Shown: positions 60,831-64,000 of the stretch, in pieces
Numbering within the stretch: the first letter of the stretch is position 1
Layout of the letters: the number at the start of each line of letters is the position of its first letter
NCBI RefSeq assembly: GCF_000214375.1
Contig: NC_015578.1
Coordinates: 1,674,001 to 1,738,000, forward strand
DNA from: Treponema primitia ZAS-2
GTDB taxonomy: Bacteria > Spirochaetota > Spirochaetia > Treponematales > Breznakiellaceae
Direction: 5' to 3'
DNA: 64,000 bases
The notes under the pieces: model-generated
What the model was told of the DNA's origin: nothing
The model's input: only the letters and a program-made list of their open reading frames with translations
Databases searched by the model: none
Position numbers and translations under genes: made by a program

Positions 60831-62057
60831 TTAGCCTTCTGTTGTATTTGCCGCCGGAATCTCGACAGCCTCGGTGGTTGCGGTGATGATCCCTCTAAGG
60901 GGCCGTATGATAAGCCGGTCCCCGGGCCCGGTCTCCCGGGCATCCCGCAGCACCGCCCCGGTTTTTTCCCGGACCACCACCGAATATCCCCGTTCCATAA
61001 TAGCCTGAGGGTTAGCAGCTTCCAGGTTTATCAGAGCCCGTTCTGCCCGGCGGCGCATATCCCCGATTTTATCAGACAGGGCGGAAAGCAGGGCTTCCTT
61101 GGCATCGTCAAAGCGCAATAGCCGGGGTTGGAGCATGGCCCTGAACCGGTATTCCAGGTCCTCGGTACTAAAGGGCTTGATCAAAAGCCGAGCCCGTTCC
61201 AGCCGCCCTTCCATGGTTTCCTTCAGGTTTTTTGCGGATCGGCGCAGCTTTTCCAGAACCTCGGTCCGGCTGGAACTGACCAGTTCAGCCGCCGCCGAAG
61301 GGGTAGGGGCCCGGAGATCCGCCGCAAAGTCCGAGAGGGCCCAGTCTATCTCATGGCCCACGGCGCTCACCACGGGAATAGCCGAGCCGGCAATGGCCCG
61401 GACCACCGCCTCCTCCGAAAAGGGGAGCAGGTCTTCCAGGGAACCCCCGCCCCGTCCCACAATCAGCACATCCCCCAGCTTCCATTGGTTGGCCTGTTCA
61501 ATACGTCGGGCGATAATCGGGGCCGCCTCGGTTCCTTGCACTGGGGCAGGGAGAATAATCACCCGGATACTCCCAGCCCGGCGGGCCAGAATATTGAGGA
61601 TATCCCGCACCGCCGCCCCGGTGGGGGAGCTTATCACAGCTACCGTCTCCGGAAACCGGGGTATGGGCTTTTTCCGCCCCTCGTCAAAGAGCCCTTCCGC
61701 CGCCAGGGCCCGCTTCCGCTTTTCCAGGATCGCCAGAATATCCCCGGTCCCGGCCTCTTCCATTTCTTCGCAGATGATCTGGTAGCTGCCCCGCTGGGCA
61801 TAGACCGAAATGCTCCCCCGTACCCGGAGCAGCATCCCGTCCTTCGGCTCAAAGCCCAGGTAGCGCAGGCGGTTTTTGAACATCACTGCGGAAATGACCG
61901 CCCCGGAATCTTTCAGGGTAAAGTAAAGGTGTCCCGTGCTGGAAGGCCGGTAGTTGGAAAGCTCCCCCTCCACAACCACCGGCCCGAAGGAGTTTTCCAG
62001 GCATTGGCGTATCATTCCGGTGAGCTCGGACACTGAAAGTTTTTTATCCTGATCCAT
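60831..62057 (-). CDS. xseA: Exodeoxyribonuclease VII large subunit
   Basis: A 408-aa XseA. N-terminal OB domain (VSELTGMIRQCLE..VVVEGELSNYR), then the catalytic part with RGGGSLEDLLPFSEEAVVRAI and SAVGHEIDWALSDFAAD. Start at ATG 62057; the frame runs on to 62198 but the conserved sequence begins here. TATACT six bases before the ATG and no SD suggest a leaderless transcript. First gene of xseA-xseB-mutL. Confidence 0.95.
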   Translation of the reverse strand: MDQDKKLSVSELTGMIRQCLENSFGPVVVEGELSNYRPSSTGHLYFTLKDSGAVISAVMFKNRLRYLGFEPKDGMLLRVRGSISVYAQRGSYQIICEEMEEAGTGDILAILEKRKRALAAEGLFDEGRKKPIPRFPETVAVISSPTGAAVRDILNILARRAGSIRVIILPAPVQGTEAAPIIARRIEQANQWKLGDVLIVGRGGGSLEDLLPFSEEAVVRAIAGSAIPVVSAVGHEIDWALSDFAADLRAPTPSAAAELVSSSRTEVLEKLRRSAKNLKETMEGRLERARLLIKPFSTEDLEYRFRAMLQPRLLRFDDAKEALLSALSDKIGDMRRRAERALINLEAANPQAIMERGYSVVVREKTGAVLRDARETGPGDRLIIRPLRGIITATTEAVEIPAANTTEG

Positions 62058-62063
62058 GGGTTT

Positions 62064-62069
62064 AGTATA
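62064..62069 (-). promoter_or_regulatory. -10 box of xseA, leaderless layout
   Basis: Minus strand TATACT ends six bases before ATG 62057. The -35 region (near TGTGTT) is weak. Confidence 0.45.
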
Positions 62070-62256
62070 TAAAAAAATTAAAGAAAAACACATAGCCAGG
62101 GGGCTTGAGAAAAACCAGGAAAATTGAAGATTTGCTATAAAGATCGCAGAGGAGTCCGCAGAGTTCACACAAGTAAAATGAGGAAAATCCCCCTGCATTC
62201 CTCACTCCTTCCTTATCCGGTATTGTCCGCCCTGCTATTTGCCGATAAACAAAAGT

Positions 62257-63822
62257 ATGAATGCCCTCACGGTTTTGTACGGCGCCCGCTTGTCCGCTGA
62301 AGCTTTTGAGCCGGTTTTTGCCGGTAAGAGCGCCCTTTCTCTGGCTGTCGGCCGGGCCAAAAAATTTCCCGGAACCGGAAAGGTGCTGTTTTTGGGCGCT
62401 GTCGGGGACGGGCTGGCGGCGGGAGTTGAACCGGCGGAAACCCTGTTGCGGCCCGATTGGACCCTGCGGTCCCTGCTGGAAGAGCTTTCCATCCGGTCTG
62501 CGGGTTTTGACCTGATCTACTTTGCCTGGGCGGATTGCCCGCTGCTGGACCCGGCGCTTGCGGGGGCTCTGGCGGAGCGGCATCTGCGCTACGGGGCTGA
62601 GTACTCCTATGCGGACGGCTGGCCCTACGGCCTGGCTCCGGAACTCCTGTCACCGGGAACCGCGGGGATACTGGCTAAGCTTGTCGCTGATGATGACGGG
62701 CCGGTAGAGCGGGATGCCCTTTTTTCAGTCATACAAAAAGATATTAATGCCTTTGATATAGAAACTGAGATTTCTCCGGTGGATTTGCGCTACCACCGGC
62801 TGAGCCTGGCGGCGGATTCCCGGCGGAATCTGCTGCTCCTGTCCCGGCTTATGGAGGCGGGGCTCCAGGGCGCTTCCGATGCGGAGAGGGTTATCGCAAG
62901 CAGACCGGAACTGCTCCGCACCCTTCCGGCGTTTTACGGGATCCAGGTTTCAGGCCCCTGTCCCCAGGCTTGCTCCATCTGCCCTTACCCCCGGTTTGGC
63001 GGGGCGGGGAATGCGGTAACTGACCGGAAGGATTTTCTCGAACCGGATAGCTTCGCAAAACTTCTGGATAAGATCGCCGCTTTTTCCGGGGACGCGGTGA
63101 TCGATATTTCCCTCTGGGGGGAACTCTCCCTGCACCCGCAGCGGGAGAAGCTTATCCGCATGGTCCTTGCCAAGCCGGAACTTTCCTGCGTGATCGAAAG
63201 CTCGGGACTGGGCTGGAAAAAATCGGGCCTGGAAGCCCTAGCAGAGGCGGCCTCTGCTGCGGCGCCCCGGAAAAACCGTATGGAGCCCCTATCCTGGATA
63301 GTATCCCTGGATGCGGCGGACAGTAATCGGTACCGGGAAATCCGGGGGCCCGGCTATGCAGAGGCGACAGAGTGCGCAAAAACTCTGTCGGCCCTGTTTC
63401 CCGGGAATAGTTATGTACAGGCGGTGCGTATCAAGGGCGCCGAGGATGATACGGAACAGTTTTACCGGTCCTGGAAGGAAAGCGGGGCTGGGGTGATTAT
63501 CCAGAAATACGATGATTTTTGCGGGTTCCTCCCTAAGTTGCAGGCTTCGGACCTTTCCCCGGTACAGCGCCGGCCCTGCTGGCACCTTATGCGGGATATG
63601 GCGGTTCTCATTGACGGAAGGGTGCCCCTGTGCAGGGAAGTGCTGGGCGGAGGGCTGGAACTGGATCTGGGGAACGCCTTCACCGAGGACTTGGAAACAA
63701 TTTGGGACCGGGGGGCAGGTTTCTACCGGGAACAGGCCTCACCGGCGGGGACTGCTCCTGCGCTTGGGGAGTATAGGCAGCCATGTATGGGGTGTGATGA
63801 GTACTATACCTATAATTTTTAA
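62257..63822 (+). CDS. Spiro-SPASM radical SAM protein
   Basis: A 521-aa protein of the spiro-SPASM family, found in spirochaetes. The N-terminal ~200 residues resemble a nucleotidyltransferase fold (L-F-L-G-A-V-G, YFAWADCPLLDPAL). The radical SAM motif CxxxCxxC is at about C235, C239 and C242 (CPQACSICPYPRFGG). The C-terminal SPASM-type Cys residues are visible (RPCWHLMRDM, PLCREVLGGG, PCMGCDEYY). Substrate unknown. Start ATG 62257; an in-frame TTG at 62239 is an alternative. Overlaps the next gene. Confidence 0.85.
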   Translation: MNALTVLYGARLSAEAFEPVFAGKSALSLAVGRAKKFPGTGKVLFLGAVGDGLAAGVEPAETLLRPDWTLRSLLEELSIRSAGFDLIYFAWADCPLLDPALAGALAERHLRYGAEYSYADGWPYGLAPELLSPGTAGILAKLVADDDGPVERDALFSVIQKDINAFDIETEISPVDLRYHRLSLAADSRRNLLLLSRLMEAGLQGASDAERVIASRPELLRTLPAFYGIQVSGPCPQACSICPYPRFGGAGNAVTDRKDFLEPDSFAKLLDKIAAFSGDAVIDISLWGELSLHPQREKLIRMVLAKPELSCVIESSGLGWKKSGLEALAEAASAAAPRKNRMEPLSWIVSLDAADSNRYREIRGPGYAEATECAKTLSALFPGNSYVQAVRIKGAEDDTEQFYRSWKESGAGVIIQKYDDFCGFLPKLQASDLSPVQRRPCWHLMRDMAVLIDGRVPLCREVLGGGLELDLGNAFTEDLETIWDRGAGFYREQASPAGTAPALGEYRQPCMGCDEYYTYNF

Positions 63823-64000
63823 CGAATCCCTTCCCTCGTATACCGCTGTGGGGGGCTCAGTCCGGGGCGCTTCCACGGGAGTATCGGCGATACTCCTGAA
63901 CCGGGGGGGGCGCTATCCCCGGCGTACCCTCTTTAAAGAACTGGAAAAATCCGGGTTTGACTATATCATCTCCCTGGAGGGGCCCCATGACCGCTATGAT
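63797..64000 (+). CDS. 5' part of a gene running out of the window
   Basis: 68 codons from ATG 63797 to the window edge, beginning MSTIPIIFNESLPSYTAVGG. It overlaps the spiro-SPASM gene by 26 bp, which indicates tight coupling. Possibly a nucleotide-sugar or glycosyltransferase-type protein; too little sequence for a call. Confidence 0.55.
   Translation, partial: MSTIPIIFNESLPSYTAVGGSVRGASTGVSAILLNRGGRYPRRTLFKELEKSGFDYIISLEGPHDRYD

Overview
The window looks like a chromosomal segment of a host-associated Treponema-type spirochaete. The inference rests on a P83/100-family antigen gene, a spiro-SPASM radical SAM gene, secreted lipoproteins with SWM/Ig-like repeats, DUF115 (Maf-like) paralogues and a moderately GC-rich coding background. 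A GH9 enzyme, xylose genes and an ABC sugar-uptake operon would suit a gut, for example termite-gut, lifestyle. The species assignment is inference; no rRNA, tRNA, CRISPR array, complete insertion sequence or origin was recognised.

Layout. 1-3.2 kb: 3' end of a PBP1C gene and an SWM-repeat lipoprotein. 3.2-5.9 kb: radical SAM AmrS, a small unknown gene, NADH pyrophosphatase and a small secreted protein. 5.9-10.8 kb: a minus-strand block P83/100 - (three 60-bp repeats) - hflK - hflC - TPR protein. 10.9-20.5 kb: a seven-gene minus-strand operon (solute-binding protein, two CUT1 permeases, D-threonine aldolase/D-serine dehydratase-like enzyme, D-aminoacylase-like amidohydrolase, RidA, GH9) with a divergent DauR/YheO-type regulator. 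20.6-26 kb: RNase Z and a Gld-like ABC exporter cluster ending in a DUF4340 protein. 26-31 kb: a degenerate-GGDEF membrane protein, then MEMO-family protein, xylulokinase and xylose isomerase. 31-37.3 kb: a minus-strand operon of an acidic protein, an unknown protein and two DUF115 proteins. 37.4-44 kb: DivIC-like protein, a secreted protein, SmpB, PEGA/SUMF1 protein, two signal peptidases and HemW.

44-56.4 kb is more patchy and partly AT-rich. It holds a repeat lipoprotein with an Asp-Gly tract, a two-component system beside an ECF-S-like membrane protein, an RNA ligase, a frameshifted pseudogene, a deoxycytidylate deaminase, a frameshifted BrnA antitoxin, an Lgt paralogue, small membrane and lipoprotein genes, an XRE regulator, a 123-bp inverted-repeat element and a CYTH protein. 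56.5-64 kb returns to housekeeping genes: LysM/M23-like protein, sigma-70 factor, mutL, xseB, xseA, spiro-SPASM and the start of a next gene.

The most interesting points are: (i) the D-amino-acid/sugar operon under a DauR-like regulator; (ii) the 60-bp tandem repeats carrying terminator-like hairpins and an SD upstream of hflK; (iii) a short dispersed repeat found inside several coding regions; (iv) repeated promoter layouts with the -10 box 5-9 nt from the ATG, implying leaderless mRNAs; (v) a second signal peptidase whose catalytic Ser is Thr; and (vi) a 123-bp inverted-repeat element. All assignments come from reading the sequence and family knowledge; no database search was made.
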